DNA of 64,000 bases from Hyperoodon ampullatus (lineage: Eukaryota; Chordata; Mammalia; Artiodactyla; Ziphiidae): assembly GCA_949752795.1 (NCBI GenBank), contig OX457057.1, positions 161,549,980 through 161,613,979 on the forward strand, written 5' to 3'. Below, piece after piece: positions 1-10,715 of this stretch. Every line of letters begins with the position of its first letter. Within the stretch, counting starts at the first letter, position 1. The notes under the pieces were generated by a model. The model ran no database searches and had not been told where the DNA came from. It saw nothing but the letters and a program-made list of their open reading frames with translations. A program made the position numbers and the translations under genes.

Positions 1-286
1 CAACACCTAAATCAGGAATATATAAAATCGTAGGTTTGGTCTTATCCACACTTTAAGAGACAGGATGGGAATTGGGGCATGGAAACACTCATAATTCCAC
101 TGCAGACCCACTAAATCAGAAAACTTAAAAGTGGGCCTATTGTCTGTATGTTCTAAAAGCTCCACAAGTGATTCTGATCCATGTCTCTGATTAAGATCCC
201 ATACAGCACTGTCCCGAGCCTCCTTTGTAGTCTGTGAAGTCAACAGCCCTGCTTGATCAGATATAGGCTTTTGCTCCAATCAAAAG
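1..286. other. Unassigned sequence with an open minus-strand frame
   Basis: A 90-codon frame is open on the minus strand (279 to 7), with the stretch FSDLVGLQWNYECFHAPIP. I do not recognise the protein, there is no clear start or splice context, and it abuts the 3' end of an old L1. It may be chance or a fragment of an old repeat or pseudogene. Confidence 0.3.
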
Positions 287-1470
287 ACTTTTTTTAATTA
301 ACTTTTTAAAAAACTGAGACATAATTCACATGCCATAAAATTCACCCCTTTAAAGTGCACAATTCAGTGGTTTATTCATAAAGCTAAGAAACCATTTCCA
401 TTATCTAATTTCAGAATATTTTCATCACTCCAAAAAGAAACTCCATACCCATTAACAGTTACTCCCTATTCTCCCCTCCACCCTAGCTGTTGGCAATCAC
501 TAATCTACTTTCTCTCTCTATGGATTTGCCTATTCTAGAAATTTCATATAAATAGAATCATACAATATTTGGCCTTTTGTGTCTGGCTTCTTTCACTTAC
601 TGTAGTGTTTTCAAGGTTGATCTATGTTGTAGCATGAATCATTACTCCATTCCTTCTATGGCTGAGTAATATTCCATTGTATGGATATACCACATTTTGT
701 TTATGCATTCATCCATTTGTTGTCATGAGTCATTGGGTTGTTTCTACTTCTTTCACTATCATGATTAATGCTTCTATGAACATTTATGTCCAAGTTTTTG
801 TAAGGACATCACTTTTCATTACTCTTGGGTAAACAGCTAGGAGTAGAACTGTCAGGTCATATGGTAATTCTGTATTTAGCCAGACTGTTTTTCAAAGCAG
901 CTGCATCATTTTATATTCCTGCCAGAAATGTATGAGGGTTCCAATTTCTCCACATTCCCATAACACTTGTTATTTTCTGTCTTTTTTATTATAGCCATGG
1001 TAGTGATTGTGAAGTATTACTTTGTGGTTTTGCTTTGCATTTCCCTAATTGCTAATGATGTTTAACACCTTTTAGTGTGTTTATTGGCCATTTGTTTATC
1101 TTCTTTGGAGAAATATCTATTAAGATCCTTTGCCCATTTTAATTGGGCTGGTTGCCTTTTTGTTACTGAGTTGTAAGATTTCTTTATGTATTCTAGACAC
1201 AAGTCCCTTATATATTTGCAAAAATTCTCTCCCATTCTTTGAGCTATATTTTCATTTTCCTGATGTATCCTTTGAAGTACAAAATTATTTTGATGAAATC
1301 CAATTTGTCTGTTTTTTCTTTCGTTGCCTGTGTTTTTGGCGTCATATCCAAGAAATCATTGCTAATCCAAGGTCACTGAGATTTATGCCTGTATTTTCTT
1401 AGGTCTTTGATCCATTTTGAGTTAATTTTGTATATAATGTGCTGTAGGGGTCCAAGTTCATTCTTTCCAG
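287..1470 (-). mobile_element. Old L1 3' fragment, antisense
   Basis: Read on the plus strand this is the reverse complement of a mammalian L1M-type 3' end: 'cagtggtttattcataaagc', 'tattccattgtatggatata' and 'tgatccattttgagttaatt' are typical landmarks. It covers the 3' UTR and the end of ORF2, is truncated at its 5' side near 1470, and is full of indels. Confidence 0.85.
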
Positions 1471-2639
1471 AGCATATGCACAGCCTCAAACAGCTTTCTA
1501 GAATCTCAGGAATATGTACATCAGAGCTTTTCAAAGTTCTAGGTATATCTCATGCCCTACTTTTCTTTTAAGACTTTTGGTCCAGCTACTGTCCCAACTA
1601 TTATCTACTGCCTCAGGCATTCATGATGTAAAATAATTGTCTCTGAATAGGGAATAGGTTGTTTGCACTGGTTGAACTCTGCCTCAAGTCAAATAAAGAT
1701 ATACTTGCTAGTGGAGTCTTCCAGGGAACTGCTAGACAGGTCAAAAAATAAAAATTCTCTGGTAATGGGATTGTGAAGAAGCTCCAGTCCTACTGCGCCC
1801 CTACAGTAGCTGCCAGGCTGCTGATTTTCACTGTGATTGTTGGTTTCAAGACCACCATGATGCTGGGGAAAGGGGGAATGGAAATAGGGCAAGTTAAAAT
1901 GCCACAATGCGTGCTCTTCTTACCAAGTTTTTCTTGAACATTCCTCAGATTGCTGCAAGCCTTTGGTTAATTTCCAGAGTTCTGAACAAGTTGATTCTCA
2001 CAATGTTGCCAATGTTTTCTTTGCCTTTATGAAAGAGAGAATTTTTGGAGATCTTTACTCCACCAATTTCCCAGATGGCTTTAGGTCCTGGACTCCTCAG
2101 TTGTTTCCTTCTCATTCTTAAATGACCAGTTGGGATCCTAGTCCCCTCTAAGAGATCAACTTATCTATCTTTCCACTACATGCCAAAGAAAATACCAACT
2201 TTAGCAAAAGAAAATGATGCATTTTTTAAGAAAAAGAGCTTTGATTAGTTATAAGTGATTCATTGGAATTGTAAAAATGAAAAATTTCTGTTTCCAAAAG
2301 ACTTGAAGGGAGATAACTGTAGTTCAAGCTTTCTGCCACATGACCATTTCCTCTCAGGGTGCTCTTCTTTGGAACATGTGGAAAGTTTCATAGACTCTGA
2401 GTTCTTAAATGTATGTACAGCAAAAGATACAGCTGGAGAGGCCAAATGTGAAACAATATTATTCCCTGAACAGATTCAAGACACATAGATAAAATTCCTG
2501 CTTGGAATGTTATTGTTATCTCTTTGCTTTCATACAAATAGATGTGGAGACAAGACATGGGAAAGAGTTATACTTTCTGATAGGATCTTTGGACAGTTTC
2601 CTTTTCAAGGGGAGGTAATCTGATCCTCCCTATCCCCTA
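1471..2639. other. No feature recognised
   Basis: Non-repetitive or deeply decayed intergenic sequence. Short open frames (e.g. 1689-1907, 2255-2488) have no splice, start or codon-use support. Confidence 0.5.
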
Positions 2640-3065
2640 TGTCTTCCTTTAGGCCTTCATTACTTCTACATGGATTATGGATTATTGCAATAACCTCTGA
2701 ATGAGTGACCCTGTTTTCAATCTTGCCTCCTTCAGTCTATGCTTCATATTTGCTATCAAAGTGATCTTTACAAAGTGTATTTGAAATCCTTCAATGACTC
2801 CTTATTGCCCTCAGAAATCTCCACTCCTTTGTATGGCTTGCAAGACCCATTTTCATTTGGCTTCTGTCTATTTGGGGCAGCTTTATTTCTTCATTACCTT
2901 ATCTGCTCAGTGATCCAGTCGTACTGATCTACTTGGAGTTCCTCAGATACACTCTTCCCTTGCTCCCCACATCTCTATACCTCTGCACATGTGGTCTCTT
3001 TGCTTGGTGCATACTCACTCTCCACCTTATTTATCTATATACTTGTCTCTCAATTTATATGCAAT
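2640..3065 (+). mobile_element. L2 (LINE2) 3' fragment
   Basis: The run of landmarks 'caatgactccttattgccct', 'ctttgtatggcttgcaagac' and 'ctctttgcttggtgcatac' follows the order of the ancient L2 3' region (catgcct/aagcctt/first-residue landmarks of that consensus). Strongly diverged. Confidence 0.65.
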
Positions 3066-4194
3066 TAATTAAGTGAAGAAGAAACGAACTCCTTTAAAAA
3101 TAACCATGAACTAATTTAAAAATTACTCAGTTTAAACTCATGTCAAAAGTTTTGGATCTTGTGATGGCCAAGCTCAGAAGAAAGTGTCCTAATCACAGTA
3201 CTGCAGTACTTCCAGTAGGATGTAGGCTTGTTTCCTGGCAGGTATACACTTTCTTAATTTCTACATGGTACTATTTTGTTCTGGTGTTCTCAAATTAATC
3301 TCTGTAAATGTATATGCTTTTTAAAGCACAAGGAAAAAACCCCACAAATGAACATTTCCATAGGCCCCTAGATGAAGCAGTGAAAAAAGGTCCCTATTAG
3401 TTCACATAGGTGACAGATCAATAGTTGAGATTGCTGCCTAGTTGAAAGTGCTGAGGCTAGATCATTACCGAATATCCCTATTTTTCTTATGATGGAAAAA
3501 CAGAGGAGAACGTAGCTAATAAGGGTTGGGTAATATCACTAAATTCAAAACCTTTATTTTATAAGCAATTTGCATACCATATATGCTTTTATAATGAGCT
3601 ATTATTTTCTGGTCATACTTATCTATCAAAGGGTAATTCCCAAAATGTTACAAGCCTGATTTTTAAACAAAAAATAGTGAGCTCATTTCAAAGTTTTATT
3701 AACTCTAATGATGAAACCAGCAGGGTGGCAAAGTTGTTTTTAAAGGCAATGTGAAAACTTGGGATTTTTATAATTAATGAAGAAAAGAAAAAAGAATGGT
3801 GAAATAAATTTGCTAAGTTAGTTTCAAATTGGTTAATGTCCTACAGGACAATAAACTACAAACCTCAGAGTTATCTTCTTTAAATTGGCAAAAAAGAAAA
3901 TCACCTTATAAATTTTACAGACTTGTAAAATGTTTGGGCCATGATCAGCTGGGCAAATAAAGTTAGGTAGGCTCTTTAGAAAATGCCCTTAGCTTGACAT
4001 AAAAGGTCATAAGATCATCTTTTACTTTCTTTAGAGGTTCTGGGTATTTTCCTTAAACTTATTTTTTAAACTTCCCATCTCCCCCACAACTGGAATATGT
4101 CTCCCATACTTCCTTTCTTCTTTTTGTGCTTTTGAAATACCTTTCCAGTGGTTTTTAAATACCTTCTATGCACTAAAACCAGAGACAGGTAATA
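3066..4194. other. AT-rich intergenic stretch, nothing recognised
   Basis: No open frame of note, no young repeat and no structured RNA seen. Confidence 0.5.
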
Positions 4195-4490
4195 GAAATT
4201 CAAAACCTAGCACAGGCGAAAACTTCAGAGAAGTCTTCCCTGCAACGTATCCTGCTCTCCAGCCCTAGGCTTCGTCAGGCCTTCTCTGCTGCCGAGGATC
4301 CCTAAACATGCTCCACAGAACATTTATCAAGCCTACAGTGGTTGCTCATCGGCAAATTCCCGCCATCCTGCCCATCCTCTCACCAAACTGTGGAATCCTT
4401 AAAGACAAGAACAACATCTGTCTTTAGCATCTAGCACAATGCCTGACAAATGGTAGGTCCCTGACAAGTATTTGTTGATTGAATGAAGAA
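4195..4490 (+). mobile_element. L2 3' end
   Basis: Ends with 'gcatctagcacaatgcctga' and then 'agtatttgttgattgaatga', the characteristic L2 terminus; upstream 'agaagtcttccctgcaacg' fits the same consensus. Confidence 0.75.
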
Positions 4491-6590
4491 GCTGGGCTTT
4501 AGCCATCCAGGACCAGTGGGCTAGACATTTATTCACACTTGGCTTTAGTGTTTCCTCTTAGAGCCTATTCCTCAGTTTAAAATGGGTCCTTTGAGTTGGG
4601 GGAGGTGGAGACTTAGTTATCTTGGAAGAAATCTTTAACAGCCATCTTTCATTTTGTATGTGACTGGATCACACATTTTTGGACAAAGTGATGAAGAAAT
4701 TTAACATCTTTTTGTAGTTAAAATAATACCACTTCATGTTGCCACAGGTGAGGAATTAGAAACAAGGGGAACTGGCATCTGTCTGGAGAAGGGGAGGGTT
4801 GATTAGGAACTAAAAGTTGTCTCAGTTATGATGAGGGTCAATGGAATGGTTTCTTATTGGCATAGTCGCAGAACTTAAGTTAATTCTTATATTACTTTGA
4901 GGCATAGCAGCTAAGAAGGGCCTATTTGGTCCTGGACATTTAAGGCCTCATTTTCTTGATTCATTCACTGCTTCTCCAAAAGACAAGCACTCCAAGAAAG
5001 GTCATCTAAGTGCTTATAGTCATTAGCTATTCCTTTTGACTTGGTTTTATCACATTCCCCTCCTAGATGGCTAAGTTCCCTGGGAAGAAGATTGGGGTTC
5101 GGGATAAAGTTGTAAGTGGATCTCATCAGATCCTAGTTTTTGCAGCAGCAGAAATTTTGTTAACCTTTAACATGAAAGTAATGGTGCTGAACATTCAGCC
5201 TGAATGTTCCCAATGGTTGTGGACAGTCTGCTGGGCCTGCCCTGAGCATTTTGTTCTTGGGACATGATCTACTAAAATGATTTAAAATAATGCTCTTACT
5301 CTGGTGCTCAAGGTGTAATTTTTTTCAAGTAAAATTATTTAATTAATTTTAAAAATTATTTTTGCAATTTGAATCTTATTTATTCCAAGATTCCCACCTC
5401 ATCAAGGTGATAGGAAGGATAAATGCCCAGTGCCAAAACAAGTTTAAGATACTTCCTCCTAAAAAAAAAAGATACTTCCTCCTAGGACATTACCAAGAAA
5501 AAGAAAAACATTATGTTAAGCCAAAGATAAAGGACTGATGGGAAAATCTTCAAGTTGTTGAAGCAAGTATGCAGAGAGCATAGATTCTCTCCCCTTTATA
5601 TGTGCAATCGTTAAAAAAAAAAAAAAAGAGGGAAGATTTAGTCAGGGGACTAGATTTCACTATAAGACACTAATAGTTACTAAGAGTGATGGGTAAAGTT
5701 TTAAACTGGATAGCCCAATCCTGCCTCTAAAAAGTGAAACAAGGGTCATGCTGCCTAGCAGGGCCTGCATGTGCTGTGATGGGGGAGGGCAGGGCAGGGC
5801 CCCTCATGGGGTGCAGCAAACAAAGATCAGAGAAAGAAGAGTTGAAAATGAAAATCTAAGAATGCTGAGGATCAATATGGCTCCTCCCCAGTTTGGCTGG
5901 GCCAGTTCTGCCTTACAAGATCTGGCAGGTCTAGGATTTCCCTCTAGAACCCTGGGCTGTCATCTAAGGTGTCCTGAGTTCAAGCTAGCATCTGGTCCGT
6001 TTTCACAAGAAGAAAGAACAAGTTCTTGCTACTGGCATTTAGTTGATCCCAAGGCCTACTTTTTTTTTTTTTTTTTAAACCCTCTCTCTGCCTGGTCAGT
6101 TGCACTAGGGAACTGTCTTCTTTTAGTAAAGGATGAGCTTTTTTGGTAAATTTAATACCATGGAAACAGGAAGTTTTACAGCCTGTGTCAAATAGGCCAT
6201 AGTAACTTTTCATTGAATTAGAAAATGACAGCCCTCTCATTGAGTGACCAGTACAAGCTGAAGGTCCACCCGGAATGACGGGGGAGAGAGAGAAGGAAAA
6301 ACCATCCTCCCCCATAGCTACTTCTTGCTCCATCTTCTAGTTTATGCATTTTAGCCGTATTACTACTACATTTCTGCAAACCGCTGTAGAGTTTTCTAGT
6401 TAGCAACTGCATACTGAGATGGTGATTTCTCTAATCAGTAATTCAGGAACATAACAGTGCAGAAATAAGGTGGGTTGCAAATTTACACAAAGTTATTGAG
6501 TAAACATTGTTATTTTAGTTGTTAACGATTATTTTTCCTCCTGGGACATTCTAGGAGGAAATGATTTTCAGCAGCAAGTCTGCTTCTCGG
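4491..6590. other. Intergenic, no gene recognised
   Basis: Contains the duplicated 15-mer around an A-run (separate entry) and short poly-A/poly-T tracts (5610-5625, 6060-6076). The 133-codon open frame at 5748-6149 runs through a poly-T tract encoding a string of Phe and has no coding support. Confidence 0.5.
5446..5483. repeat. 15-bp direct repeat flanking an A-run
   Basis: aagatacttcctcct occurs at 5446-5460 and again at 5469-5483, separated only by eight A. It has the form of a target-site duplication around a bare poly(A) tail. Confidence 0.85.
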
Positions 6591-6635
6591 GCCCCATGTG
6601 TGCACTCTCTCATCCTCCCTCTCCCGCTCCACCTT

Positions 6636-6669
6636 CCTGTTGGCGTCATTCGAGACTGACGCCAACAGG
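6636..6669. promoter_or_regulatory. Perfect 13-bp inverted repeat with CRE-like half-sites
   Basis: Left arm cctgttggcgtca at 6636-6648 and right arm tgacgccaacagg at 6657-6669 are exact reverse complements, with an 8-nt spacer (ttcgagac). Each arm contains TGACGCCA, a CREB/ATF-type half-site with a retained CpG. The surrounding 6590-6720 is unusually CpG-containing for this AT-rich region. The inverted repeat is seen; the regulatory role is inferred. Confidence 0.6.
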
Positions 6670-6719
6670 CTTCCTGCGCTTGCTTTAATTTGTCTCTGCC
6701 CAGTGCATCGGGGTCACAG

Positions 6720-7264
6720 TGAGGTTACAGCAGATGTTCTTCTCACTGCTGATGCTTAATATTCATTTTGTTTTTTCTCTGGGGATTACCAGAGTAGGAA
6801 AAAACCTGGGGGGAGATGATTGGATATGGAGGGTGTTTGGAAGCTGTGGTGCTTTCTTTGGAAAGGGGGTAAATGTGGTCAGTCAGGCCCAATTCCCAAT
6901 TTTGTTTTATCAGACAGGCAGGAACCTCAACCCCACTATAAGGTCCTTCTAGGTAGGAAGTATCTTGTTTATTCTCATATCCTTGGAGTTTAGCATGGGG
7001 CCTGGCATATAGAAAATAAACAACTTTTTGTTAAATAGGGTGCTGAGGGACTTGGTGATTGCCTGGGCAGAGAGACATGGACAGTCCCCGTCTTGTCTCA
7101 GAATGTCCCAGGACTGAAGGACCATCATAGCTGGGATATACGTGCAATCCCCACCTCAGCCAATAACCTTTTCTCCAAACCACACACTCTCCGGTTCTTC
7201 AAATATTTTTCATAAGACAAGTTGAAACAGGGGATATAACGCAACGGAAAGGAGCGTAGTCTTT
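6720..7264. other. Intergenic, nothing recognised
   Basis: No repeat or gene identified between the inverted-repeat region and the long L2. One plus-strand open frame (6719-6952) lacks support. Confidence 0.45.
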
Positions 7265-8805
7265 CGAAATCATTCATTCATTCAACAAATATTTATCAGG
7301 TACCTATGTGCTATTGTTTTAGCCCCTTGGGATATAATAGTGAACAAAATAGGTAAAAATACCTGCTTGTGGAGTTCATATTCTGGTTGCTGGAGACAGA
7401 CAATACACAATAAGAAGTAACATCATACGTTAGATGTTAGGTGCTATGGAAGAAAGGAGGGCAGGGTAGGAGGCATTGGGAGTGCAGGGTCAAGTAGTAA
7501 TTTTCAAAATGACCTCTTTGAGAAGATGCAGATACTAGAGAGAGAAGAGCCAAGGCAAAGCCAATGGTGGGAGCGGCCTGTTTTACTCGAGGAAAGCAAG
7601 GTCAGTGTGGGAGGAATGGAGTGAGCAAGGGGGAGGTTGTGGGGATGAGGGCAGAAGGTAATGGGGGGCACACGTCAGCTAGGGCCTTGTGGGTAGGGTT
7701 GGCAGAGTTAGCAAATAAAAATATGGATTCCTGTTACATTTGATTTTCAGATAAACAATGAATATTTTTAAGTATAACTGTGTCCGAAATATTGCATGAG
7801 ACATACTTACACTAAAAAATTATTTGCTGCTTATCTGAAATCCAAGTTTAACTGGGCATCCTGCATTTTATCTGGCAATGCCACTGAGGGCCACTGTAAG
7901 GACTCTGAGTAGAACTGGGAGCCCCTGGAGGGTCTCAAGCAGAGGAGAGATTCCTTCCAACTTATGGTTTGAAAGTTTCTCTCTGACAGCTTTGTGGAGA
8001 ACAGAGTGAAAGAGCAACGCAGGATGCAGGGAAGCCAGATGAGGCTGCTGAAGTAACCTGGGCTACACACCGTGATTCAGACCAGGTGGTAGGAGTAGGC
8101 GTGGTGGGGAAGGGGTCGGATGCCAGATACATTTGGAAGGTAAAGCCAGTAGGACTCCCCCGCTGATTGGGTGCAGGATGTGAGAGAAAGAGGAGAGTTG
8201 GTGATAACTCTCAGGGTTTTGGCCTGCGTGGTTAGATGGAGGGAGTTGCAATCATGTGGGTTACAGAAGACTCTGTACAAGGCATGGTTTTGGTTGCAGA
8301 CAGGGCAAAGACCATGAGTTCCATTTTGGACCTGCTAAGTTTCAGATGTTGTTTGGGTGTAGAGGTCAAGCGGGCATTTGAGTATATAGTTCAGGAGAGA
8401 GGTCTGGGCTGGAGAGAAATATGTGGGAACATATAGATGATAATTAAAAGCCATGGGACTGGAGGAACTCACCGAGAAAGTAAAGGCTGGTGTCCTCCAG
8501 CATTAAGAGGTCGGGGGAAATAGGAGGAGCCAGGAAAGGAGATGCCAAGCATTAACCAACAAGTAGGAGGGAACCCTAGAGAATGTGGTAGCCTGAAGGA
8601 GAGAAAGGGCGTCAAATGCTACCGATGGGTCAGGCAAGATGAGGACTGAGGGCTGACTCTTAGCATCAGCAATGTGGAGGTTACCGGTGACCCCTACAGG
8701 AGCACTTTTGATACAGCCGTGTGGGTGGAAGTGGGGGGGTTTAAGAGGGAATAGAAGAAGCATGGTGTGAAACAATGTAGACAACTCTTTGGAGGAGTCA
8801 GACAT
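7265..8805 (-). mobile_element. Long L2 fragment with reverse-transcriptase remnants
   Basis: Starts at 7265 with the reverse complement of the L2 terminus ('ttcattcattcaacaaatat') and continues for about 1.5 kb into the coding part. On the minus strand near 8600-8645 the translation PSVLILPDPSVAFDAL is a decayed form of the L2/CR1 reverse-transcriptase motif LDLSAAFD. This is far longer than usual L2 relics. It is interrupted by a palindromic element at about 7697-7882. Confidence 0.8.
7697..7882. mobile_element. Palindromic MITE-like element nested in L2
   Basis: The left half (7697-7790) is the imperfect reverse complement of the right half (7792-7882): e.g. 'gattttcagataaacaatga' on the left pairs with the right-side 'tgctgcttatctgaaatcca'. 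L2 sequence resumes on both sides (gggccttgt... / ...gtaaggactctgag). A near-complete palindrome of this size is typical of a non-autonomous DNA transposon; I cannot name the family with certainty. Confidence 0.65.
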
Positions 8806-8807
8806 TT

Positions 8808-8960
8808 AGTTCCTGCCACTTACCAGATGCGACTTTGGGTAAATTAATTTTCTGAGGCTCAAGTTTCTCCTCTTGTAAAACAGGAATAGTAATAGGGATG
8901 CTGTGAAAATTAAATAAAATATGTAGAAGGTATAGCATATAATAAGTACTTAGTAAGTTA
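8808..8960 (+). mobile_element. MIR (core-SINE)
   Basis: 'tttgggtaaattaattttct', 'ctcttgtaaaacaggaatag' and 'aataagtacttagtaagtta' follow the MIR consensus order. First of two tandem MIRs. Confidence 0.7.
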
Positions 8961-8989
8961 ATATTAACATTCTTATGACACAATATTAA

Positions 8990-9175
8990 TTTCTGTCAGT
9001 GTGGGCAAGATACTTAACCTTTCTGTGCCTCAATTTTCTTATCTGTAAAACAGGAGTAATAGTACCTACTCCACAGTGGTGCTGAAAGGATTAAATGAGG
9101 TAATCTGTATAAAGCAGATAATCTGTAACAAGCAGCTTGTGGCACCTTACATAAACTCGATAAAGCTCTTATTAT
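8990..9175 (+). mobile_element. MIR (core-SINE)
   Basis: 'gggcaagatacttaaccttt', 'cttatctgtaaaacaggagt' and 'aaaggattaaatgaggtaat' are strong MIR landmarks. Same orientation as the MIR just upstream. Confidence 0.85.
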
Positions 9176-10715
9176 TCAAGCAATACTCTTGGGAATGATG
9201 GTCTACCTCTTCTGTAAATGCGGTGTTGCCCAGAAGTGAACAGGGTGCTGAACTTATATACGATCCTTGTGCTAATGTGACCCAAACTCATTAGCTTTTG
9301 ATGGCGGCTGTCTCTGCTGCTTTGTGATGTGTACAGCCCTATGAAGTGACGGTTATTAGAACTGATTCAAGATCTTGTTGTGAGTCAAACCCATTCTCTG
9401 CACCATAGAAGTTGCTTGTCTTCACCAGAGAGTGAAGTCACAAGGGTTAACAGTTGATTTCCATTTCCTCTATAGTCTTTTAACACAGCCTGCAAGATTC
9501 CTGAAGGCATTCTTAATCATTCTTGACGATCCAAGGAAGCCATGGACCTTCCCCCAAGAAAACACAAACACACAATTTAATGCCCTGGGATAAGAAAATC
9601 CTTTTAAAGACTCAAAATGTGCTTAAATTGTAAGAATTTTGCATTTTTTTTTTACAACAGAAGTTTATAAAAGAGGGTAAAAACATATCTGCTTGGAAAG
9701 TCCAAAATAAAGATGGAAAGGTGACTTTTTTTTTTCCTTAGAACTTTTTCAATGGAGCAAGGTAGCATTAGTAGTTGTAGCTTCCAAATATGGTTATGTT
9801 GGTGTTTCCCCTCCACCTTCACGTAATAAAGATGGACATACAGTGTTAAAGTCTAAGTTCTGTAAAGAGAGAGCTCTGTGGCAGCTTCTTGCAGGGTCAA
9901 ATTAGAAGAAATTTTAAAGCGTGGTAAGAGCATCCTATGAGAATTACTCCAAGACCCGTACTTACCAAAGAAGTCACTTATGTCACTTTGTTTTTTTCAA
10001 GTAAAAAGAGAGGTTGGATGAAGTGAGCTCCAGGATCCATCCATTTCCACCACTGAAACTCTACAGTGCTGTGAAACAAAGTATTTCAAGGAAAAGATTT
10101 TTAGCATCAGGCTTGGCAATGGAATTCCTGTCCTAGAGCGCCACCTAGCGGTGAGGAGGCAGCAAAACCCAATCTCAGAAGAACCACGTACTTCAATTTA
10201 GAACACAATAGATTTTTTAAAATGCAGCTTTGTTGAAATATTCCTTTCACCAAATGTACTCTGAGAGGTAATTCAGGTAGAGAAAGTCTGGGTTTATAAT
10301 CCCCAAGTTAAAACTCCCACGAGGTTTTCACACACTACTTTCACTCTTGCTGTCTGTCCCGTTTTAGCAGCTGCTCCTCAAAGCTCAGCTGTGTCTGGTC
10401 TTGAAGAAAAGCCCAGGAAGTATCACCAACAAACCCTCAGCTAATGCCCTTTGTGACACCAGATCACCCCAACACTCCTACAGACTCCTTCCAAAGACAG
10501 CAGGAAATTCAATTTCCTTAACGTTTCATATCAAGTTTCCAGTTGTACCCGTTTATCTTGTTGAATCAACTGGTTAACAAAGAATAAAAGAGTTACTGCT
10601 GACTTCATGGTTGGTCATGTCCTTCCTACACTTGTCATGTTGCTGTAACACTTGGTCCTTTTTGAGAGAGGAGAGAAAAGCCACCACAACTCAGGCATAC
10701 AACACCACTCACATT
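9176..10715. other. Intergenic, no gene recognised
   Basis: No repeat identified. It includes a YY1-like gatggcggc at 9300-9308 and the CTCF-like motif listed separately; otherwise AT-rich, with no convincing open frame. Confidence 0.5.
10136..10152 (-). promoter_or_regulatory. CTCF-like binding motif
   Basis: The minus strand reads CACCGCTAGGTGGCGCT, matching the CTCF core (CCASYAGRKGGCRS) at all but one position (G for A). It lies outside any recognised repeat, about 12 kb downstream of the TDRD5 stop, in an otherwise CpG-poor region. Motif match by eye; occupancy is not known. Confidence 0.5.

Noticed and set aside
5748..6149. A 133-codon plus frame
   Set aside because: It runs through a T-tract giving consecutive Phe, with no recognisable domain, promoter or splice context.
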